A stretch of 64,000 bases of DNA, from contig CAJQMR010000007.1 of NCBI GenBank assembly GCA_905479495.1, positions 434,001 to 498,000 of the forward strand, written 5' to 3'. The notes under the pieces were generated by a model. It saw nothing but the letters and a program-made list of their open reading frames with translations, did no database searches and was not told the DNA's origin. This stretch comes from an uncultured Anaerolineae bacterium (GTDB lineage Bacteria > Chloroflexota > Anaerolineae > Promineifilales > Promineifilaceae). Numbering within the stretch: the stretch's first letter is position 1; each line of letters begins with the position of its first letter. Positions 31,008 to 39,679 of the stretch are shown here, piece after piece. A program made the translations under genes and the position numbers.

Positions 31008-31817
31008 ATGTCTGAAGAAATGCTTGAAACGTTGACAGAACAGGTTTTGCTGGGAGCCAAGTATCGAGAGATTGCCCCAGATTTAGTGCGGCGTATTGGG
31101 GCGCAGGAGCTGGAAAAGCGGCGCTCGCTTAAAGAGGCGGTGAAGGCCACCAAAAACAAGCTGCATCAGGTGGGCGGGGCGTACCAGCCAGGCCGAATCG
31201 ATTATGAAAAAGGGCTGGCGCTGCTGCGGGAAACGGCCGTTTCCTCCCCCGATCAGTTCCGCGCCGCCTGCAATAACCTGATGCAATCCCACGCTTCCAC
31301 CCGAGAGCGCTTGCCCATCCTCGACGACTTTTACCAGACCATTCTGGCTGATTTGCCGCCCGTGCATACTGTGCTGGATTTGGCTTGTGGGTTGAATCCG
31401 CTGGCCTATCCTTGGCTACCCTTACCACTAGATGTGCAGTACACGTCTGTAGACATCTATGGGGATATGCTCGCATTTATTCAGGGCTTTTTTGAGATTG
31501 CGGGCATAAACGGCCGTACCCAACAGCGCGACATTATCGGCAATCCGCCAACCGAACCCGCTGACCTCATTTTGTTGCTCAAAACGCTGCCTTGCCTGGA
31601 ACAGGTAGACAAAACGGCCGCGGCCAACCTGATTGAGGCGTTAAACGGCCGTTTTCTCCTCATCAGTTATCCAGCACAAAGTTTGGGCGGACGCAGCAAG
31701 GGGATGGTGGAAAATTACACTCGGCAGTTTGAAGAATTAGCAAACGGACGGAACTGGCGGGTACGGCCGTTTGAATTTGCCACAGAACTTGCCTTTTTAG
31801 TCACAACCGAGCCTTAA
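31008..31817 (+). CDS. ArmA/RmtB-like 16S rRNA (guanine-N7) methyltransferase homologue
   Basis: KLHQVGGAYQ, SHASTRERLPILDDFYQTI, VLDLACGLNPLA, ILLLKTLPCLEQVD, LISYPAQSLGGRSKGMVENY match recalled ArmA/Rmt family motifs in order. Confidence 0.85.
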   Translation: MSEEMLETLTEQVLLGAKYREIAPDLVRRIGAQELEKRRSLKEAVKATKNKLHQVGGAYQPGRIDYEKGLALLRETAVSSPDQFRAACNNLMQSHASTRERLPILDDFYQTILADLPPVHTVLDLACGLNPLAYPWLPLPLDVQYTSVDIYGDMLAFIQGFFEIAGINGRTQQRDIIGNPPTEPADLILLLKTLPCLEQVDKTAAANLIEALNGRFLLISYPAQSLGGRSKGMVENYTRQFEELANGRNWRVRPFEFATELAFLVTTEP

Positions 31818-32833
31818 ACCGGCCCCCAGCCTTCATTGATACAACCCGCATCTTCAGGGGAAAATCCTTCCGGCCAGATTGTATGTTCGTTGTAACGCGC
31901 TTCCGATAAATCCGTGCCATTCAAATTAGCGTCGGTTAGCTTGGCCCACCCCAAACGCGCCTGCTGCAAATTAGCATGGCGCAAATCTGCCTGCGAAAAA
32001 TCGACCCAGTTTAAATCTGCCCTGGCCAGATTCGCTTCGACGAGGTTGGCATTCTGCAAAACGGCTCCATTCAGGATCGCTTCTTCTAAATTTGCCTTCT
32101 CCAGATTTGAATCTGTCATGATTGAACCAATGAGATTGGCCTGAAACAAGTTCGCCCCTTGCATCTGGCTGTTGCTCAAGTCGGCCCATTCCAGATGCGA
32201 GGCGGCCATATTTGCCTCGGTTAAATGCGTGGCGCGAAGCTCCGCTCCTTGTAAATTCACCTGAGTCAGGTCGCTAAAAGATAAATCGGTATAGCTAAGA
32301 ACGGCATCTTCTAAAGGCACCTGATCGACTGTTGGATGATTGGCAAAACGCACCGCGATTTTTTGGGCCCAGGCGCGGATGGCTTCCCAATTACGATAAT
32401 CACCCTGAGGACCGTCGCCAACCATAATTGCCTGGCGTGCCGGGTCCAGCGCACCAGCAAAAAGCCCCAGACCAATGGGCTTAATGTCTGGCGCAATTTT
32501 CACCAGCAGCGGTTCCATATAGTTCAGCACGGTTTGTCGATTCTTTTTTGTGTCGTCCACCATTGTGAGGCACGTTGTAAAATAGGCAACGGGCCTTTCA
32601 CCCACTTCGGTTTTAATGCGTTCCAGGCAGTCAATGGCGTCCGGCAGCCAGCGCCCAATCCGAATAGAGCTGCCAATAACAACACCGCTGTATGAGGCAA
32701 TACTGTCCACCTCACTGACATTTTGCACAACGGTGCGCAGGCCTTCTTTTTCGATTTCAGCGGCAACGGCTTCAGCGACTTCACCCGTAGAACCACTACC
32801 GCTAGCGTAAGCGATTAAGATTTTTGTATCCAT
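31814..32833 (-). CDS. Flavodoxin-domain protein with C-terminal pentapeptide repeats
   Basis: N-terminal YASGSGSTGEVAEAVA flavodoxin FMN loop; C-terminal A(D/N)LxxAxL repeats. Confidence 0.88.
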   Translation of the reverse strand: MDTKILIAYASGSGSTGEVAEAVAAEIEKEGLRTVVQNVSEVDSIASYSGVVIGSSIRIGRWLPDAIDCLERIKTEVGERPVAYFTTCLTMVDDTKKNRQTVLNYMEPLLVKIAPDIKPIGLGLFAGALDPARQAIMVGDGPQGDYRNWEAIRAWAQKIAVRFANHPTVDQVPLEDAVLSYTDLSFSDLTQVNLQGAELRATHLTEANMAASHLEWADLSNSQMQGANLFQANLIGSIMTDSNLEKANLEEAILNGAVLQNANLVEANLARADLNWVDFSQADLRHANLQQARLGWAKLTDANLNGTDLSEARYNEHTIWPEGFSPEDAGCINEGWGPV

Positions 32834-33360
32834 GGTTTGTTCCTTGGCTTTGGTTAACTTGTAATAGGTGTTCTGTAAATGGCAAAAGCGTTTGCAGTAT
32901 GCTTCATTCTAGAATAACACTATACATGCCCCGTCCAAGTTCATCAACTTCATGGATACTGGTATAGCTCGGACCTTTTTACAATTTTTGCAAGGTAACT
33001 GTTTTAGAATGGTGAATGGGAAGAAGAGTAATACATTCTCAGGTGTTGAACCATTTGTTTGGCTAACGACATCTGAGAATGTACGGGGAACAACAATCCA
33101 TTTTACCCCACCAGTTATAACAAAATAGGAAGCGTACATGTTGCCATCATTTTGATCACCCTTGAGGTGTATTTTGTGACCTTTTGTGCCAGAAAGGTAC
33201 TAAAAATGGCGAAATAAAACGGTGGACGCTATTATCTTAACAAGCATTGTTAGTTTGATCGGCCATCTTTACCATTGGGGAATGTACAAATCTTGCTGGG
33301 CAAAATGATGCCTGGCCGATGAGAAGTTATAGACTTAACTAGAATCACCTTGAAAAGCTT

Positions 33361-35805
33361 ATGTCGCAACAAGTTATTAGTGAACATACTGGGTATATTG
33401 CAGATCCAGACTTTGGCACAATCATTACAGAGGAGCTTGCGTATCGACCAGTTCCTTATGTGGAAGTGGATGAAAGAAAACAGCCAGTTTGGCGGGTGCG
33501 TTTCTCCTTAACGGACGAAAAGAAGCAGCTTGGTCTGGAAATTAACGATGAGATTCATTTAGGGCGGGGCAAGAATGAAAGCGATCTCATCGATCTCACA
33601 CCGTACGATGCAGAAAAATTAGGTGTATCTCGACAGCATGTGGCGTTACGGCCGACCGCATCTAATTTGTTTGTGATTGACCTGGGCAGCACCAATGGCA
33701 CACGGCGCAACGGCCGTTCCATTGGCCTGAATACACCCTACGCTTTGGCTGATGGGGATGTGCTTACCCTGGGTAATTTGCAGCTGACGGTTCATATTGT
33801 GAAACGGCCGTACATGCAAACCACCCCACTCAAAAATCGCCCCGACCTTGTTGATGCCCTGGCCCAAATTGGGCAGGCAATTACCTCCCAACTTGATCTG
33901 GATGAAGTGTTAAATCAGGTGGTTTCTACTGCCATGACCATTACCTCTGCGGGCGAAACGTCCATTTGGCTGGTAGACGAGGCCACGGGTGAGCTTTTTC
34001 TGGAAGCGCGCAAGGGCATTGATGACACCAGGTTACGTCGTACACGCCTGCCCATCAATGAAAATACGCCTGCCGGGCGCGTCATTCAAACGGGCAAGGC
34101 GATTCGCACAAAATCAGAACCGGGAGAAGTTTCTCAGCAGGTCATGACGGGGTATTTGGTTGAAGCCCTGGCTTATGTGCCTATTGCCCTGGGGGGCGTG
34201 ACGTTTGGCGTGTTGGCTGCGGCTCATCGGGAGCCTGGCAAATCGTTTGATGATTATGACGAACGCCTGCTGAATGCTGTGGCTGATTACGCGGCGATTG
34301 CTATTCAAAACGCGCGATTGTACCAGGCGACTGATAAAGCGTTGAATGAACGCGTGAAGGAGCTGGGGGCCATCAATGAACTGGCCAGAACCGTTTCTGC
34401 TTCGTTGGATATGCGCGAGGTTTATCAGGTGCTGGTAGAGCAGGTCAAGCGGCACATGCCCGTGGCCGAGGTTCATGTTTATTTGCGTGATGAGAAGCGC
34501 CCGGTGTTACGGCCGTTTGGCAAGGCACCAGAACTGCCCAATTATCCGCTGGAACGAGGCATCTTGGGCCAGGTTGTTGCCCAGGGTGAATCCATCATCA
34601 CCAACAATATTGCCGCTTACCCTAGCTTCGATGAACAGCTGGATGCCATTGCGCCCCAGGCCGAAGTGCCTATGGCGGCTGTCCCCCTGAAAGTAAAAGG
34701 AGAGGTAGCCGGGGTTTTGGTATTGCACAGCCAGCCTGGGACGCTTTTTTCTGAAGAGGACGCAGCGCTGCTGCGAGCCTTTGCTAATCCGGTGGCTACG
34801 GCCGTTGAAAATGCCCGCCTTTATGCCAATTCCACCCGGCAGCAAAAAGCCATTTTGGCCATGGGTAACACGCTCTCCGAGCCGCTCACAATTTTGGACG
34901 ATATTGGCAATGTGCTGGTTTCTAATGAAGCGGCGCAGCGGCTGCTGGAAACCAATATGTCGCAGTTTTTTGCGGCGATTAGCAGCAGCGTAGGGCGGAC
35001 CATTGAAGTGCAGATTGGCGACGAAACGTATCTTTCTACGACAGAACATGTGGCAGAGATCGGCACCATTGCCATGATGCAAGACATTACGTATGTGAAG
35101 CAGCTGGAGCAAGACCGTTCCGAGTTTATGCACATGCTGTCCCACGATCTAAAAAATCCCTTGATGGCCGTCACCGGCTATGCCAATTTGCTGGAGCGGA
35201 CGGAAACCTTGGGCGAAAAGGGGCAGCGTTTCCTGGATGAGATCAACGTGGCCGCTGACAGAATGCTGGACATGATTACGCATTTGTTGGACACGGTTGC
35301 CCATGATGAAGCGATTCAGCTGGTGCAAGAGGTGGTTGATCTACAGCAAACGGTGGCCCAGGTGGTGCGCGATACGGAAGGGGCTGCCTTGCCAAAGTCG
35401 ATTCAGGTAACGGCCGTAACCGAACACACGCCTTACCCAATCAATGGGGATAGCTTACGTCTCTATCACATGATCCTCAACCTGGTGGACAACGCCATCA
35501 AATATTCCCCCGAGGCCACGGAAGTGACCGTGAGAACCTGCTATGGTCCAGAAAAATTGGTGATTGAAGTAGCCGATCAGGGGCCGGGCATTCCAGAAAA
35601 AGATTTACCCCGCGTCTTTGACAAATTTTACCGTGGCATTCAGGAAAGCTTGCCCACTAAAGGCTCTGGTGTGGGATTGTCTGCTGTCAAGGGGATTGTC
35701 ACGGCGCATCAGGGAACCATCTGGGTCGAAAATCGGCCAGAACGCGGTGCCCAGTTCACTATTGAACTCCCTGTTACGCTGCGCGCCGCTGATGGTAATC
35801 CGTAA
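33361..35805 (+). CDS. FHA-GAF-GAF sensor histidine kinase
   Basis: FHA: LGRGKN..SRQHVAL..DLGSTNGTRRNGR; two GAF regions; HMLSHDLKNPLMAVTGY H-box; DNAIKYSPE, DQGPGIPEKDLPRVFDKFYRG, GSGVGLSAVK. Confidence 0.92.
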   Translation: MSQQVISEHTGYIADPDFGTIITEELAYRPVPYVEVDERKQPVWRVRFSLTDEKKQLGLEINDEIHLGRGKNESDLIDLTPYDAEKLGVSRQHVALRPTASNLFVIDLGSTNGTRRNGRSIGLNTPYALADGDVLTLGNLQLTVHIVKRPYMQTTPLKNRPDLVDALAQIGQAITSQLDLDEVLNQVVSTAMTITSAGETSIWLVDEATGELFLEARKGIDDTRLRRTRLPINENTPAGRVIQTGKAIRTKSEPGEVSQQVMTGYLVEALAYVPIALGGVTFGVLAAAHREPGKSFDDYDERLLNAVADYAAIAIQNARLYQATDKALNERVKELGAINELARTVSASLDMREVYQVLVEQVKRHMPVAEVHVYLRDEKRPVLRPFGKAPELPNYPLERGILGQVVAQGESIITNNIAAYPSFDEQLDAIAPQAEVPMAAVPLKVKGEVAGVLVLHSQPGTLFSEEDAALLRAFANPVATAVENARLYANSTRQQKAILAMGNTLSEPLTILDDIGNVLVSNEAAQRLLETNMSQFFAAISSSVGRTIEVQIGDETYLSTTEHVAEIGTIAMMQDITYVKQLEQDRSEFMHMLSHDLKNPLMAVTGYANLLERTETLGEKGQRFLDEINVAADRMLDMITHLLDTVAHDEAIQLVQEVVDLQQTVAQVVRDTEGAALPKSIQVTAVTEHTPYPINGDSLRLYHMILNLVDNAIKYSPEATEVTVRTCYGPEKLVIEVADQGPGIPEKDLPRVFDKFYRGIQESLPTKGSGVGLSAVKGIVTAHQGTIWVENRPERGAQFTIELPVTLRAADGNP

Positions 35806-35846
35806 TCGGTTACCGATGCCCGTTTACCGTTCACCGATTACCGAAT
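35794..35846. repeat. GTAATCGGTAACC/TACCGATTACC palindromic repeat
   Basis: ggtaatccgtaatcggttaccgat...accgttcaccgattacc; shared with loci at 56-84, 52560-52611, 53801-53836, 61388-61460. Confidence 0.75.
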
Positions 35847-37696
35847 TAGGGGGCTGTCATGGCACAGCGGAAGCCCAGATTGTCTCGCTTGACGGTGGGA
35901 TCGTATGAACTGCGGGTGACCACGCGCAAATCTTCGGCGGGCGAGAGCCAGGAGCCGCCGCGAATGGCTTTAAACTCACCTTCCGGTGGCCCTAGGGGAT
36001 TGGTATCTGTGCTGCTTTCATAGTAGCGGGGATCGTACCAATCACTGACCCACTCCATCACATTCCCCGCCATGTCGTACGCGCCAATGGGGGAACGGCC
36101 GTCAGCAAAACTGCCTACAGGCGCGGTGCTGCGATGGCCATCATCCACACTGCTGTCACGCACACCCAAGGTGCAATTCTCGTCGCAAAAATTGGCTTTT
36201 GTGCCGTCAAAGGCATCGCCCCACGGATAGCGCAAGACGATCGATTGATTGGGGTCAAAGGCCGCTGCCATCTCCCACTCTGCTTCAGACGGCAATCGTG
36301 CGTCACGCCAGTCGCAAAATGTCTCCGCATCATACCACGACACCTGAATCACTGGATAATCGTCATAGGCGGGATCACCATAGTAGGCTGGGTGAAAGGG
36401 GGCGGCATTGCTGCCCGGCGAGGCACAGGTGCCTGCTGTCACACATTGGGCATACTGCCCGTTGGTCACTTCCGTTTCATCGATGAAAAACGGGTCCATA
36501 CGCACCAGATGAGACGGCCGTTCATCGGCTTCACCTTCATCCGTGCCCATGCGGAACAAACCGCCGGGCATAAACACCATGCGCGCACCTGTGTCGGTGA
36601 TGAGCGGTTCTGGGCTGGGTGTGGGCGGCAAGGTAGGTGCGGGCAGCGGCGAAGGGGTGGGAGCAATCGACGTGAGCGCTGCCACAATGGCTGATTCCAA
36701 GGTAGCGGTGGCTTCGGCCTCGGCTGTCTCGTCATTCTTCCGCAAACCTGGCAATGTAAAAATGGTCCCGATGAGCAGCAGCACAACCAGCAGCACAACC
36801 AGCGCAATGATGGTGCGCTGTTCTATTTGCCGCCGGGTACGCGGCGATAGACGCGGCGGTGGTGGGCTGCCCAGCTGTCTAGACGGGCTGCGGCGTGGTT
36901 CGGTGGGAGGGGGCGCTGGCTGGCTGTTGGGTTTGGTCAGGGCGTTGGCAAAGGATTCGGCCGTATCGTACCGGGCATCGGCGCGTAAAGAGAGCGCTCG
37001 ATTGGCGACCAGCGAAAGATAAGGCGGTACGTCTGTGTTTATTTCACGCGCCGGAATCAAATCGGCCAGTCCGGTTTCGCGACTGAGCGCGTTAGGCGGT
37101 ACCTGATTGGTCAGCAGCGCATAGAGCGTTGCTCCCAAACTGTAGATGTCGCTGGCGGCGGAAACTTCCTGCTGGGCCTGCTGTTCTGGCGACCCATATC
37201 CCTGGTTGTGCAGAGGGACACCCATGCCTGGCAGTCCACTATCTACCAGAAAAACGGTGCCTTCTGGGGTCACGCGGATGTTGGCTGGTTTGATGTTGAG
37301 GTGGAACTGATTTTTGTTGTGTAAATAGGTAAGCGGCTGGCAAACAGCTTGCAGCCATTCAATGATACGTTCGTGAGGGAGACGGCCGTATTGATCCAAC
37401 AAGCTCTGCAAATCAATGCCGTCTATGTAATTGCTCACCAGATATTGTCCGTTTTGCTCAATGGCAAAATGGTCCAGCACGTCTGGTAGCTGCGGGTGTG
37501 AAAGATCGCTCAGGCGGCGGGCTTCCTGGCGGAACCGCTTTTGCATCTCGACTGAGCTGTCGAGATACTCCTTCACCGCCACATCGCGGTTATCCACCAC
37601 GTCGCGCGCCCGGTAGACGGCACCGTACTGCCCTTCGGCCAGCAAATTGATGATGCGATACCGTTTGTTGAGAAGCTCACCAGGAAATAATGGCAT
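35846..37696 (-). CDS. Ser/Thr kinase-like (predicted pseudokinase) + TM + FGE/SUMF1-like domain
   Basis: VAVKEYLD (Lys), FHLNIKPANIRV (HRD Asp replaced by Asn), VDSGLPG (DFG altered), TM, MVFMPGGLFRMGTDEGEADERP...NLGFRCAM. Confidence 0.88.
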   Translation of the reverse strand: MPLFPGELLNKRYRIINLLAEGQYGAVYRARDVVDNRDVAVKEYLDSSVEMQKRFRQEARRLSDLSHPQLPDVLDHFAIEQNGQYLVSNYIDGIDLQSLLDQYGRLPHERIIEWLQAVCQPLTYLHNKNQFHLNIKPANIRVTPEGTVFLVDSGLPGMGVPLHNQGYGSPEQQAQQEVSAASDIYSLGATLYALLTNQVPPNALSRETGLADLIPAREINTDVPPYLSLVANRALSLRADARYDTAESFANALTKPNSQPAPPPTEPRRSPSRQLGSPPPPRLSPRTRRQIEQRTIIALVVLLVVLLLIGTIFTLPGLRKNDETAEAEATATLESAIVAALTSIAPTPSPLPAPTLPPTPSPEPLITDTGARMVFMPGGLFRMGTDEGEADERPSHLVRMDPFFIDETEVTNGQYAQCVTAGTCASPGSNAAPFHPAYYGDPAYDDYPVIQVSWYDAETFCDWRDARLPSEAEWEMAAAFDPNQSIVLRYPWGDAFDGTKANFCDENCTLGVRDSSVDDGHRSTAPVGSFADGRSPIGAYDMAGNVMEWVSDWYDPRYYESSTDTNPLGPPEGEFKAIRGGSWLSPAEDLRVVTRSSYDPTVKRDNLGFRCAMTAP

Positions 37697-37704
37697 GATG
37701 CTTG

Positions 37705-39642
37705 TTATCCATCCAAACGCAGCGTAACTTCTTCTAGGCTGCTGCTTTTGCCTACAATTGTAACCCGATCCCCCAATTCAAGCTGCGTATAGCCGTGCGA
37801 GATAATGGTGTGACCCTTGCGATGAACTGAGAGCACCAACGTGTCCAGCGGCAGTTGCAGCTCGCGCAAAGCAATGCCGTGCAGGGCCGGATTGCGCAGC
37901 TCGATGTCCATAATATCCTGGCCTTCTTCCATGCCCAGGAGCAGTGAAGCGGCCGAGGGAGAACGCACAAACTGTTCCAGCAGACCGATCATCGCTGTGG
38001 CTGGATCGATGATGAGCGCGCCTAGGGCATGGAATCGATCAAAATTGAGCCGATCGTTTAACCGAACCACAATCGTTTCCGTGCCAAATTGCTCATAGAG
38101 CATTTCACAGATCGCATAATTTTCTTCATCAGACAGCATAAGAACGGCCGCATCTGCCCGCTCGGTGTCTAGCGCATGTAAGCTCTCTAAGGATACGCTT
38201 TGGATGGGTATGAGGGTGACATCTGTTGATTCAGACTCTAACTCTCCGACAATCAGATTCGGCTCTAAACAGGCAACCTTCACTTCCCAATTGTGCCGCT
38301 GTAGCTGGCGTGCCAGCAGAATGGACGGCCCATCTACGCCGAAGATGATGACATCCCGTACACCGTCAAATTCGGATGCCTGGGCCTTGGTGCGGGATTC
38401 GCCAAGAAAGTTTATGGCCCATTTAAACGTCAGTGGACCAATGACCTGGTTAAGCACCACCACGGAGATGATGAGCGTAGCAAAATTGCTGCCTAAAAAG
38501 GGAAATTCGACAGCAACCTCTTTGGCCAGACCCAAGGCCACACCCGCATTGGTGATGAACGCCATCCATTTGACGCGGTTGTTACGCATGGGGTCATGGG
38601 CCAACACGCCACCAGCAAATGAGCCGATGATACGGGCTATCACCCGAATGGCGAACAGGGCCAGGGCAATTTTCCAGGCCTGCGCCAAGACATCTAACTC
38701 TAACGATTCGCCAGTCAGGGTGAAGAAGGCAACATAAATGTAGGGTGCTATGTCGTGCAGCCGTTGGGCATATTCGGCTCGAAACGGACTGTAATTATTG
38801 ACCAGAAAACTGGCTAACATACAGACCAGCAATGGTTCAACGAGCAGTTCAAAGGGTAGATTCTCGTGCGTGTAGTTGCGCAGCCAGGCCGAGAAGATAA
38901 AGACGCTGTAGCCTGTGAGCAAGATCAGGAAGGTTTTGAGGGGCGCGTTAAAATGACGACTTAGTATCCAGCGCAGTGCCCAGTAGATGATGAAGCCAAG
39001 CACGACAACAAGTAACAGTTCGACGACTAACAGGAAAATGAAGTTGAAGTTGAGGGGGACGTCCTCAAAAAGCGCATCGGCAACGGAGGAGCTGAGGGCG
39101 AACAGAATGATGACGGCAAAATCCATAATCACGGTGACGCCGAGAGACATTTGGGTATAGGGGCCGCGCGCGCGCAGTTCATTGACAACGGCGATGACGG
39201 AGGAGGGTGAACTGGCAGTGAGAATGGCAGCGGCAAGCAGGGCAACCGCAAAACGGCCGTCTCGCCCCATTGCCTGTATAAATGGAATTGAATCAGCCAA
39301 TAACAAAACGGCCGTAATAATAAAGGCCATTGTGGCGATGATTAAGCCAGCCGTGACCAGATTGATGCTGCGTAAGCGCCCCCGCAGCTCCGGAAGATAC
39401 AGCTCGCTCCCCGCCGCAAACGCAATAAACGCCAGTGAAATTTCATCAATAAAAAGCAGCTGGTCCAGCGACTCTTTACTGGCAAAGCCCAGCACAAACG
39501 GGCCAACAAGCAGGCCGGTGAACAGATAGCCCGTAATGAGTGGCAGACGCAATCGCTTAAAAAACTCGCCAATTTGGCGTGCAGCCAGCGTAACAACGCC
39601 AAACGCGACTAGAATAACAAAGAAGTCAGGTAATTGATCCAT
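37705..39642 (-). CDS. CPA2-type cation:proton antiporter with TrkA-N/TrkA-C domains
   Basis: 645 aa; Na_H_Exchanger TMs, DVIIFGVDGPSILLARQL Rossmann motif, C-terminal TrkA_C. Confidence 0.9.
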   Translation of the reverse strand: MDQLPDFFVILVAFGVVTLAARQIGEFFKRLRLPLITGYLFTGLLVGPFVLGFASKESLDQLLFIDEISLAFIAFAAGSELYLPELRGRLRSINLVTAGLIIATMAFIITAVLLLADSIPFIQAMGRDGRFAVALLAAAILTASSPSSVIAVVNELRARGPYTQMSLGVTVIMDFAVIILFALSSSVADALFEDVPLNFNFIFLLVVELLLVVVLGFIIYWALRWILSRHFNAPLKTFLILLTGYSVFIFSAWLRNYTHENLPFELLVEPLLVCMLASFLVNNYSPFRAEYAQRLHDIAPYIYVAFFTLTGESLELDVLAQAWKIALALFAIRVIARIIGSFAGGVLAHDPMRNNRVKWMAFITNAGVALGLAKEVAVEFPFLGSNFATLIISVVVLNQVIGPLTFKWAINFLGESRTKAQASEFDGVRDVIIFGVDGPSILLARQLQRHNWEVKVACLEPNLIVGELESESTDVTLIPIQSVSLESLHALDTERADAAVLMLSDEENYAICEMLYEQFGTETIVVRLNDRLNFDRFHALGALIIDPATAMIGLLEQFVRSPSAASLLLGMEEGQDIMDIELRNPALHGIALRELQLPLDTLVLSVHRKGHTIISHGYTQLELGDRVTIVGKSSSLEEVTLRLDG

Positions 39643-39679
39643 AAAAAAGTCTACCCTCTATTGAGGTAGATGTATTTTG

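Noticed and set aside
29829-31817. tgt + rRNA methyltransferase as a mobile resistance unit
   Set aside because: No transposase, integrase or flanking repeats; iterated palindrome density is native-like, so not recent mobile DNA.
32909-33139. 76-aa minus-strand ORF in the 32.8-33.4 kb gap
   Set aside because: No convincing start context or homology signal; cannot support as a gene.
34507-35145. 212-aa minus-strand ORF
   Set aside because: Antisense to the FHA-GAF histidine kinase; composition consistent with a shadow ORF.
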